Shown: piece by piece, positions 1 through 5,489 of the stretch
Layout of the letters: each line of letters begins with the position of its first letter
How positions within the stretch are numbered: position 1 is the first letter of the stretch
NCBI GenBank assembly: GCA_020057985.1
Contig: JAGVEU010000083.1
Span: 1-5,489, forward strand
Reading direction: 5' to 3'
Source: Calditrichota bacterium
Lineage (GTDB): Bacteria > Electryoneota > RPQS01
DNA: 5,489 nucleotides
Program-made: the position numbers and the translations under genes
The notes under the pieces: generated by a model
What the model saw: only the letters and a program-made list of their open reading frames with translations
What the model was told of the DNA's origin: nothing
The model's database searches: none

Positions 1-2023
1 GACCGGCAGTAGCTTCAGTCACTTTACCAATCCGAGTTCCGATGCACAGCGAAACACCGCGCCCTATCAACAGGACTTGCCCACACTTGCCAACATTAGC
101 GTGCTGGCTGTGGATGATATTACCCGCACATGCACAGTAAACGCTTGGGGCCGCCACTGGAGTGGGTTATTGACGGCGTCGGCCACATGGCTTGATAGTG
201 TAGTCGTTGACGGAAACTTGACTATCGCCTCCGGTGCGACACTACACATCGAACCGGGCACAGTCATTAAGGTTTCGCCCGGAGTGAGTATTTCCATCGA
301 GGGCATCATCGAAGCGGATGCGAGACTCGGTTTGCAACAAATAGTGTTTGATTGTTCCGTCACCAATCAGCGGTGGGCCGGGCTGCGCATCAATAGCGAT
401 GATGCGGGTAACGTCTTAGGAAATGTAGCGCTTAGACATGCGGAGCGCGGCGTGATTGTGCGGGATGGTCATTTGATCCTCGATGGTTGCGGCCTGCAAC
501 AATGCGGCTATGGTGCAGTCTATGCCAGTTCCACAGGGTCAATTACGAATTGCAACATCTGGGATTGTGATCGGTTCGGAGGACTTCTGATTGACGGAGC
601 GGTTTCTGTAAGGGACAATCTATTCCACTACAACAATCAGGGGGGCGTGCGGGTTGTGCGGGGAGATCACTATTTTGCCCGGAACACGATCCGCTATAAC
701 GGCGACGGTCACGATTCGACGCGGGTGCCGTGGGGTGGATTGGAAGTGTTGGGTGCATCCGTTGACCTGAAATGCAATCATATCGAGCAGAACGAAGGTC
801 CAGGTTTGTTCGTCTTTGCCGGAGGGTACGCCGCGATGAACAACCACAAGTGGAATGATGTAAATGACAATATGCTTGCCGCAACCTTGCTGCAGTACGA
901 TTACGGACAGGTTCACGTGCAGGGCGGGCTGGTCTCTTTGTGTGACGGACTGAACAGTATCTACAGTGCTCCCGACACCGGAAGGCTTGTTTGGAACAGC
1001 TTCGTTGATTCCGTCAGCTTGTGCATGACCCGGAACTGTTGGGGGACAACGAATACCGCCAACATAGCCTCCCGCTTGCCTGCTAATACTGGTTTTCTTC
1101 CGTTCCTTCCATCGGACCTTGAATGCAATACTGTGCCGCTGGATTCAGGTGCCATTGATCCGGTGACGATGCTGTTCAATCAAGGCTGGGATCAGGAGCA
1201 TCAGGGATTATTTGACGCTGCTATTATTACGTACGACTCTCTGATCTTTACTTATCCAAAAAGTCTCTATGCTAAGGTGGCGCTGGATAGGGTCTTCTTC
1301 TGCAAAAAAGCAGCGGAATGGAGTTGGAGCCAAATTCGACAGTACTTCCTCGATCTGGCTGCTGACAGCTCGAAGGATTCTTCTCTGGCGAATCAGTGCC
1401 GAACCACAGCGGCTTGGTGTCTGGCAAACATGAATGATTTCTATGGGGCTATGACGGAATTGCGCGCGCTTGCAGACTCTTCGACGAAGGAAGAGGAGGT
1501 CATTCGCAATCAGCTTACGTTGCTTCTTGTTGAACTGAAGCAGAACCACACGGACAGTTTGTTCAGTTTTCCCGGGCATCCTGATCGTCCGGCAGCGGGT
1601 TTGGACGCAGTTCCATCAGAGGTTCGGACTGAGGTTGCTGATGCTGCCTTGGTCACATTCACCGAGGGGATTGACGCTCTTCTGCGAGGCGCTTATGTCG
1701 TAAAGAATGCGGATGCGAATCAGCCACTTGGCACAGTCATTCCAGAACGATTTGCGCTCTACCAGAACTACCCCAATCCCTTCAATCCCAACACTGAAAT
1801 CAAATTTGACCTGCCGGAAGACGTTCATGTGAAGTTGAAGATCTTCAATACACTCGGTCGGCTTGTCACTACTCTCGCAGATGAGATTCGCCCAGCCGGT
1901 TCGTATCGCTTGACGTGGGATGGTAAGGATCAGCATGGCACAGCCGTAGCCTCCGGAGTTTACGTCTATCAGATCAATGCCGGAAACTTTTCTGACGCCA
2001 AAAAGATGGCGCTGATTCGATAG
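1..2023 (+). CDS. Secreted/surface beta-helix protein with TPR-like region and C-terminal sorting domain (5' partial)
   Basis: The reading frame is open from the window edge (first full codon at base 2) to TAG at 2021-2023, so the true start lies upstream. The TTG at 77 is only an internal codon. Positions 197-1111 encode a right-handed parallel beta-helix: it opens with the cap-like phrase NLTIASGATLHIEPGTVIKV, and short coils follow with recurring NxI, GGL and GGV turns. Positions 1169-1546 are helical and TPR-like (GLFDAAIITYDSL, FTYPKSLYAK, then DFYGAMTELRALADSS). Positions 1742-2020 form the FCB-type sorting/FlgD-like Ig domain: ERFALYQNYPNPFNP, an IFNTLGR strand, LTWDGKDQHG, SGVYVYQI, and a basic end KKMALIR. 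In known proteins this domain directs type IX-like secretion and surface anchoring. The ligand or activity is unknown: beta-helices of this kind occur in polysaccharide-active enzymes and adhesins, and I see no catalytic signature. The beta-helix is unusually Cys-rich. The fold and sorting domain are secure; the function is not. Confidence 0.88.
   Translation, partial: TGSSFSHFTNPSSDAQRNTAPYQQDLPTLANISVLAVDDITRTCTVNAWGRHWSGLLTASATWLDSVVVDGNLTIASGATLHIEPGTVIKVSPGVSISIEGIIEADARLGLQQIVFDCSVTNQRWAGLRINSDDAGNVLGNVALRHAERGVIVRDGHLILDGCGLQQCGYGAVYASSTGSITNCNIWDCDRFGGLLIDGAVSVRDNLFHYNNQGGVRVVRGDHYFARNTIRYNGDGHDSTRVPWGGLEVLGASVDLKCNHIEQNEGPGLFVFAGGYAAMNNHKWNDVNDNMLAATLLQYDYGQVHVQGGLVSLCDGLNSIYSAPDTGRLVWNSFVDSVSLCMTRNCWGTTNTANIASRLPANTGFLPFLPSDLECNTVPLDSGAIDPVTMLFNQGWDQEHQGLFDAAIITYDSLIFTYPKSLYAKVALDRVFFCKKAAEWSWSQIRQYFLDLAADSSKDSSLANQCRTTAAWCLANMNDFYGAMTELRALADSSTKEEEVIRNQLTLLLVELKQNHTDSLFSFPGHPDRPAAGLDAVPSEVRTEVADAALVTFTEGIDALLRGAYVVKNADANQPLGTVIPERFALYQNYPNPFNPNTEIKFDLPEDVHVKLKIFNTLGRLVTTLADEIRPAGSYRLTWDGKDQHGTAVASGVYVYQINAGNFSDAKKMALIR
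1742..2020 (+). other. C-terminal sorting / FlgD-like Ig domain of the surface protein
   Basis: These last 93 residues form a compact beta-sandwich module, with YQNYPNPFNP at 1760-1789 as the entry motif. A strand pattern ending in SGVYVYQI and a short basic tail follow. In Bacteroidetes and related phyla such domains are recognised by the type IX secretion machinery. Some FCB candidate phyla carry the domain without a well-studied secretion system, so the export route here is inferred. It is the best taxonomic marker in the window. Confidence 0.85.
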
Positions 2024-2103
2024 GAAAAACGTGGAATGCAGGATAACACGGAGCCCTGAGTCCACAGTAGTAAGAAATCAAGAAAAGAGATATAGATTAA
2101 AAA
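2024..2103. other. Intergenic gap before rpoZ; A-rich start region, no clear terminator
   Basis: This is the only gap large enough to hold a promoter for the downstream operon. No strong stem followed by a T-run is present: GTGGA (2031-2035) can pair with TCCAC (2061-2065), but the 25-base loop and missing T-run argue against a terminator. The last 30 bases before the rpoZ ATG are rich in A. They contain AAGAGA (2085-2090), at best a weak ribosome-binding sequence, and TATAGAT (2091-2097), which resembles a -10 box. That placement would give an almost leaderless transcript, and no matching -35 box is visible. A promoter here is expected from the change of gene class, but the sequence does not prove it. 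Confidence 0.35.
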
Positions 2104-2424
2104 ATGACATCATTACAGAGAGAATTCAGCGCGGACGATTTTCGCGAGCAGACGGATAATATCTACGAAGCCATTTTGGTGATTGCCAAACGCTCGCGAC
2201 AAGTCGGTGAGCTTCAGAAGCGGCAGATAGATCGCTATTTGGGACAAACGGAGATGGCGGAGCAGGCTGCGGCGCAGGCACGAGCCGAGGATTCTGAGGA
2301 TGCGCTACCCCCTCCCGAACCTGACGAACCGGTTGATCGGCCTGAATTCAAGTTTGAGAAGCCTGTGATTCTATCGTTGCGCGAACTGAAGGATAACAGC
2401 ATAGAATTTTACTATGAGGACTGA
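2104..2424 (+). CDS. rpoZ: DNA-directed RNA polymerase subunit omega
   Basis: The 106-residue product matches the omega (RpoZ/Rpb6) family in two blocks. Residues 18-34 (DNIYEAILVIAKRSRQV) correspond to the conserved helix with AKRSRQ, equivalent to AARRARQ in E. coli. Residues 86-106 (KPVILSLRELKDNSIEFYY) correspond to the C-terminal LREL element. Omega wraps the C-terminal tail of beta-prime, helps assemble the polymerase and in many bacteria forms part of a ppGpp site. Between the blocks lies a stretch rich in Ala, Glu, Asp and Pro (residues about 47-82, including ALPPPEPDEP), probably a flexible linker. The NIYE form of the first block is like the omega of Bacteroidetes. The ATG at 2104 is preceded by an A-rich tract rather than a clear Shine-Dalgarno. 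The 3' end overlaps coaBC by 11 bp; rpoZ next to coaBC is a widespread bacterial gene order and supports the call. Confidence 0.88.
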   Translation: MTSLQREFSADDFREQTDNIYEAILVIAKRSRQVGELQKRQIDRYLGQTEMAEQAAAQARAEDSEDALPPPEPDEPVDRPEFKFEKPVILSLRELKDNSIEFYYED

Positions 2425-4351
2425 CCACCACGCGTCGCATAATGGTCCGCCAAAGTTGGAACTTCAAGGTCGCAAGATTCTGCTGGGGGTTTGCGGAGGA
2501 ATCGCAGCTTACAAAGTTGTTGAACTCGTTCGTCTCCTGATGAAAAATGGCGCTCGTGTTCAGGTTATCATGACTGAGGCCGCCACCAAATTCATTGCGC
2601 CACTAACTTTTGAGACTGTAACCGGCCGCGACGTCTACGTGGAGATGTTTCCTAATCATGGAGAAATCTCGCCGTGGCATACTGAGCTGGCCTCATGGCC
2701 GGATCTGGCGATCGTTGCACCGGCTACTGCCAATCACATGGCTCGTCTGGCGGCGGGACTTGCCGATGATTTGCTCACGACCACGATGCTCACGCTCGAA
2801 CGACCCAAAGTTCTGGCTCCGGCGATGAATACACGGATGTGGGCCAATGCTGCCACTCAGGATAATCTTGCCACGTTGAAACGACGTGGCTATCACGTAG
2901 TCATGCCGGAAGAAGGCGAAATGGCCAGACCCGGCGAAGACGACGGAGTCGGACGTCTTGCCGAACCCACGACGATCTACCGTGAACTGCGACACATTCT
3001 GTCTGCGCCGCAGGATTTGCGAAATGTCCGAGTGCTGGTCACCGGTGGACGAACGGAGGAATCGTGGGATCCGGTGCGGGTCTTGACGAATCGAGCGTCC
3101 GGACGGATGGGCTTTGCCTTAGCTGAGGAAGCGCGAGAACGCGGAGCCGACGTCATGCTGATTCACGGCCCAACCGATGTCATTCCACCGACTGGAGTGC
3201 GCGTTCGTCGCGTGACGACGGCGCAGGAGATGGCTGCCGCCGTCAAGCAGGAAATCCACGGCGCGAAAATCGTGCTTATGTCCGCGGCCGTGGCCGATTA
3301 CACATTTGCCGAAACGATTGCGCACAAAATTAAGAAGGGCGATCCATCTCAGGAAATCAAACTGGTTCCCACCGAAGATATCCTAAAGAGTCTCGCTGAT
3401 AAGAAAGGCGACCGTATCATTGTGGGATTTGCCCTCGAAACGGAGAACTTGTTGGAGAACGCGCTCAAGAAGCTGCGGGAAAAGCATCTTGACATTGTAG
3501 TTGCGAATAATCCATTGACGCCCGGCGCCGGATTTTCCGGAGAGACGAATCAAGTGCTGATCATTCATCGCAACGGCCGAGTGACGGATCTCCCACTGCA
3601 ATCGAAACGCGAAATCGCCCGTGAGATTCTCAACGCGGTGATAGCGATCTACCGGAATCCTGAGCCGGAACCGGAAGTAGAGCCGGAAACGGACAGCGAG
3701 GAGCTTCCGCATCACTTGTATGATGACATCGAAACTGAGGACACCGTGCCGGAAGTTCCGATTCCTAAACCAGCGGGCAACGAAAAGAAAACTGTTGCAC
3801 CGCCTGCTAAGTCACACCCATCTCCCGTGAAGGTGGAGAAGACTGTTGTAATCCCAGCGCACGTTGTGTCTGTTCCCGAAATCGAACCCGCAGATGAGAT
3901 GGAGGATCTGAGCGTGCCTGCGCTGGATATTCCGTTTCCCGCATTGCCACCGCGAAAGAGCGGCAAGAGCCGGCGGGGTGGAAGACGCAGCGCCAAAGCC
4001 CGCGCGGCAAAGCGTCTTGCCCAAGCAGGCGCGACAACTGCAACTCCGGCAATGGAAACTCCAGCCATGACTCCGGTCGTTGTTGCTGCGCCTGTACGTG
4101 AACCCGCAGCAGTAATTGAGCCACAGGTTTTAACTGAAGCTCGGAAGGACAAGCCGTTCCGAGGCAAGTCGTCAGACCGTTCTCGAAAAGCAAAATCAAG
4201 CGCTACCCAGCAGACACTGCCCACGACGGCTGTTGAGAGCAAGCCTGCAACGGTCACAGAACCCGCAAAGACGACAGACGACAAGAAAACTGGCGGAGTT
4301 CGCGGCAAAAAGACGCCGCAGAAATCCAAGAAACCGAAAAAAGAAGCGTGA
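2414..4351 (+). CDS. coaBC: Bifunctional phosphopantothenoylcysteine decarboxylase/phosphopantothenate-cysteine ligase with long C-terminal tail
   Basis: CoaBC makes 4'-phosphopantetheine for coenzyme A. The CoaB half joins 4'-phosphopantothenate to cysteine using CTP, and the FMN-dependent CoaC half decarboxylates the product. Residues 18-195 are the flavoprotein half: GGIAAYK (28-34), the catalytic His in HTELA (H89), APATANHMA (102-110) and PAMNTRMW (136-143, N139). The E. coli catalytic Cys158 aligns with R172 in GEMARPGEDDGVGRLAEP, so that Cys is absent. Residues 204-413 are the ligase half: TNRASGRMG (225-233, with N226 at the E. coli N210 site), SAAVADY (290-296), HKIKK (304-308), GFALET (338-343), VVANNP (362-367) and FSGETNQV (374-381). 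A normal CoaBC of about 400 residues ends near 413; here another 232 residues of low-complexity sequence follow. The ATG at 2414 overlaps rpoZ and lacks a clear Shine-Dalgarno. A TTG at 2456, nearer the conserved LQGRKILLG, is possible. The 3' end overlaps the glycosylase gene by GTGA. Confidence 0.93.
   Translation: MRTDHHASHNGPPKLELQGRKILLGVCGGIAAYKVVELVRLLMKNGARVQVIMTEAATKFIAPLTFETVTGRDVYVEMFPNHGEISPWHTELASWPDLAIVAPATANHMARLAAGLADDLLTTTMLTLERPKVLAPAMNTRMWANAATQDNLATLKRRGYHVVMPEEGEMARPGEDDGVGRLAEPTTIYRELRHILSAPQDLRNVRVLVTGGRTEESWDPVRVLTNRASGRMGFALAEEARERGADVMLIHGPTDVIPPTGVRVRRVTTAQEMAAAVKQEIHGAKIVLMSAAVADYTFAETIAHKIKKGDPSQEIKLVPTEDILKSLADKKGDRIIVGFALETENLLENALKKLREKHLDIVVANNPLTPGAGFSGETNQVLIIHRNGRVTDLPLQSKREIAREILNAVIAIYRNPEPEPEVEPETDSEELPHHLYDDIETEDTVPEVPIPKPAGNEKKTVAPPAKSHPSPVKVEKTVVIPAHVVSVPEIEPADEMEDLSVPALDIPFPALPPRKSGKSRRGGRRSAKARAAKRLAQAGATTATPAMETPAMTPVVVAAPVREPAAVIEPQVLTEARKDKPFRGKSSDRSRKAKSSATQQTLPTTAVESKPATVTEPAKTTDDKKTGGVRGKKTPQKSKKPKKEA
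3653..4348 (+). other. Low-complexity C-terminal extension of CoaBC
   Basis: Residues 414-645 follow the ligase fold without a break in frame. The first part is acidic and repetitive (PEPEPEVEPETDSEE, with the DNA unit AGCCGGAA recurring at 3663 and 3681). A Pro/Val/Glu-rich stretch comes next, then a basic block (KSGKSRRGGRRSAKARAAKR, residues 516-535). An Ala/Thr/Pro-rich region follows, and the tail is Lys-rich (GKKTPQKSKKPKKEA, 631-645). No folded domain is recognised and it is probably disordered. The basic blocks resemble nucleic-acid or membrane-contact tails, but that is inference from composition. Confidence 0.8.
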
Positions 4352-5043
4352 CCAACGACGCTCACAGTCTGGGGCGGAGATATCTGGAAACTCTTGCGCT
4401 GTTTGAAGACGAGATTCACTTGCCGGATTCCACAAAGCCCGCAACGCGCGAGCGTCACGTGCTTCGCGGAGCCATCGAACCGCTGCCCGATGATCTTGCT
4501 GTCTTCAACAACAGTATTTGCACCTGCACGAAGTGCGCGCTGGGTCACACGCGGACGAAGTTTGTTTTCGGCGATGGTAATCCTCAAGCAAAGATTGTGT
4601 TCATCGGCGAGGCGCCTGGTCAGGATGAAGACGTGCAGGGAATTCCGTTTGTAGGTCGTGCCGGGCAACTCCTCAATCAGCTTCTCGCCGGTGTTGGACT
4701 GTCGCGGCGTGATGTGTATATCTGCAATGTGCTCAAGTGTCGTCCGCCGGGCAATCGGGATCCCGAACCGGTTGAAGTGGATACATGCAGCCCCTATCTG
4801 CTCACTCAATTGTCCGTGATCAGCCCTAACTTTTTGGTTTGCTTGGGGCGACATGCAGCGGCGGCGCTGCTTGGAACTCAAGCGCCGATGAAGGAACTGC
4901 GGGGGCGCGTTCTTCCTTGGAACGGGATGCAGGTACTCGTCACCTATCATCCGGCCTACTATTTGCACAACGGCAGCCAGACCGCAATCGGTGAGCAGGA
5001 CTTCCGACTGTTGCGCAGTTTATACGACGAGATCAGCGCGTGA
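4348..5043 (+). CDS. Uracil-DNA glycosylase, type 4 (4Fe-4S)
   Basis: The 231-residue product has the family 4 uracil-DNA glycosylase pattern. This enzyme removes uracil, from cytosine deamination or dUTP incorporation, as the first step of base excision repair. Visible motifs are the Fe-S ligand pair C60-x2-C63 (CTKCALGHTRT), motif A GEAPGQDED (88-96), FVGRAGQLLN (101-110), NVLKCRPPGNRDP (127-139) and motif B HPAYYL (201-206). C131 and C147 complete the four cluster ligands. An extra C58 sits two residues before the first ligand. The GTG start at 4348 overlaps the coaBC stop (GTGA), a typical translational coupling. It is supported by the N-terminal GRRYLETLALFEDEIHL segment, which resembles the leader helix common in longer bacterial members of this family. 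The AAGAAG just before the GTG could act as a weak ribosome-binding site. Related SPO1 polymerase-like and family 5 proteins are less likely, because GEAPGQDED and the C-x15-C spacing fit family 4 well. Confidence 0.92.
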   Translation: MTNDAHSLGRRYLETLALFEDEIHLPDSTKPATRERHVLRGAIEPLPDDLAVFNNSICTCTKCALGHTRTKFVFGDGNPQAKIVFIGEAPGQDEDVQGIPFVGRAGQLLNQLLAGVGLSRRDVYICNVLKCRPPGNRDPEPVEVDTCSPYLLTQLSVISPNFLVCLGRHAAAALLGTQAPMKELRGRVLPWNGMQVLVTYHPAYYLHNGSQTAIGEQDFRLLRSLYDEISA

Positions 5044-5090
5044 CAATGTTTTCTTTGCCGACTTTCATTAAGCGATAGAACTTTTCGCAA
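5044..5090. other. 47-bp spacer between udg and dnaB
   Basis: No terminator-like hairpin, promoter pair or clear Shine-Dalgarno is visible. A ten-codon ATG-TAG frame (5046-5078) is in frame with dnaB. Its TAG at 5076 closes the frame, so dnaB cannot start further upstream. The short gap and common strand suggest dnaB is co-transcribed with the genes before it. Confidence 0.5.
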
Positions 5091-5489
5091 ATGGCTCTTC
5101 CTGCATCACAGCCGCCGCGTCAGGCTTCTGATCAATCATCTTTCAGGATGCCGCCGCACTCGATCGAATTCGAGAAGGCGTTGCTGGGCATCATCCTGAT
5201 AGATGGAAGTTGTTTTATGCGGATTCGAGACCTGCTGGAGGAGAGTTCTTTCTATCGCCCGGCCCATGCGCTGATTTTCGGAGCAATGATTGCGCTCGAC
5301 AACAGTCATGAGCCGATTGACGGTGTTTATGTCTCCGAACAGCTCAAACGTATGGGCAAGCTCGAAAGCGTCGGTGGGCTGCTCTATCTGATGGAGTTGT
5401 CGGAAGCAGCGTCATCGTCGGCGAATGTCGAGTATTACGCACGCGCCGTACACGAGAAGGCGCTGCTGCGAAAGGTCATTTCGCTCGGC
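5091..5489 (+). CDS. dnaB: Replicative DNA helicase DnaB, N-terminal part (3' partial)
   Basis: The frame runs from ATG 5091 to the window edge (133 codons, still open). Translation gives the DnaB N-terminal domain: MPPHSIEFEKALLGIIL, then SFYRPAHALIFGAM, LDNSHEPIDGVYVSEQLKRMGKL, VGGLLYLMELSEA and NVEYYARAVHEKALLRKVI. These match the helical N-domain that forms the collar of the hexamer and contacts primase. The RecA-like ATPase domain with Walker A, and any intein, would lie beyond the window. The start could be ATG 5091 or ATG 5148, the Met of MPPHSIE. The first gives a 19-residue polar leader, common in this family, and neither has a strong ribosome-binding site. DnaB unwinds DNA ahead of the replication fork. 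Confidence 0.93.
   Translation, partial: MALPASQPPRQASDQSSFRMPPHSIEFEKALLGIILIDGSCFMRIRDLLEESSFYRPAHALIFGAMIALDNSHEPIDGVYVSEQLKRMGKLESVGGLLYLMELSEAASSSANVEYYARAVHEKALLRKVISLG

Noticed and set aside
77..79. TTG at 77 as the start of the surface protein gene
   Set aside because: The same frame is open to the left edge and the residues before it fit the protein. There is no signal peptide after this TTG, as an exported protein would need.
2031..2065. GTGGA/TCCAC inverted repeat as a terminator after the surface protein gene
   Set aside because: Only five pairs with a 25-base loop and no T-run, so it is not a convincing intrinsic terminator.
3660..3700. GAGCCGGAA-like repeats at the start of the coaBC tail as a DNA repeat element
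   Set aside because: The repeat is short, imperfect and in frame, and is explained by the Pro-Glu repeats it encodes.
4394..4654. Second + strand frame inside udg (86 codons)
   Set aside because: It overlaps the strongly conserved glycosylase motifs in another frame and has no family features.
3712..4968. Long antisense open frame (418 codons) opposite the coaBC tail and udg
   Set aside because: It lies opposite two well-supported coding regions, and its sequence is low-complexity Ser/Ala/Gly/Thr where it mirrors the biased coaBC tail. It shows no recognisable domain; the openness follows from codon bias on the other strand.
5046..5078. Ten-codon ATG-TAG frame between udg and dnaB as a leader peptide
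   Set aside because: It has no ribosome-binding site, no regulatory codon run and no attenuator-like hairpins after it; it is most likely chance.

Overview
The window looks like an ordinary bacterial chromosome segment, about half G+C, with all recognisable genes on the + strand. It holds the 3' end of a large surface or secreted protein gene. A compact run of housekeeping genes follows: rpoZ (RNA polymerase omega), coaBC (coenzyme A biosynthesis), a type 4 (Fe-S) uracil-DNA glycosylase, and the 5' end of dnaB (replicative helicase). I see no mobile element, CRISPR array, tRNA, rRNA or riboswitch.

The lineage is most likely in the FCB superphylum (Fibrobacteres-Chlorobi-Bacteroidetes and related candidate phyla). 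The main evidence is the surface protein, which ends in a typical FCB C-terminal sorting/FlgD-like Ig domain with the motif YQNYPNPFNP. The diverged omega subunit (NIYEAILVIAKRSRQ) and the lack of convincing Shine-Dalgarno sequences also fit. I cannot name the phylum from this window.

Layout: positions 1-2023 carry the 5'-truncated gene for a parallel beta-helix protein with a TPR-like helical region and the sorting domain. An 80-bp A-rich gap (2024-2103) separates it from rpoZ (2104-2424). coaBC (2414-4351) overlaps rpoZ by 11 bp, and the glycosylase gene (4348-5043) overlaps coaBC by 4 bp (GTGA). After 47 bp, dnaB starts at 5091 and runs off the window. The overlaps imply a translationally coupled rpoZ-coaBC-udg operon that probably continues into dnaB, so that one transcript links transcription, cofactor supply, uracil repair and replication.

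No wholly new system is evident. The points most worth a second look are both in CoaBC. Its decarboxylase half has Arg-Pro plus an inserted residue where E. coli CoaC has its catalytic Cys. It also carries an unusual C-terminal tail of about 230 residues, acidic then strongly basic, that no CoaBC reaction requires.
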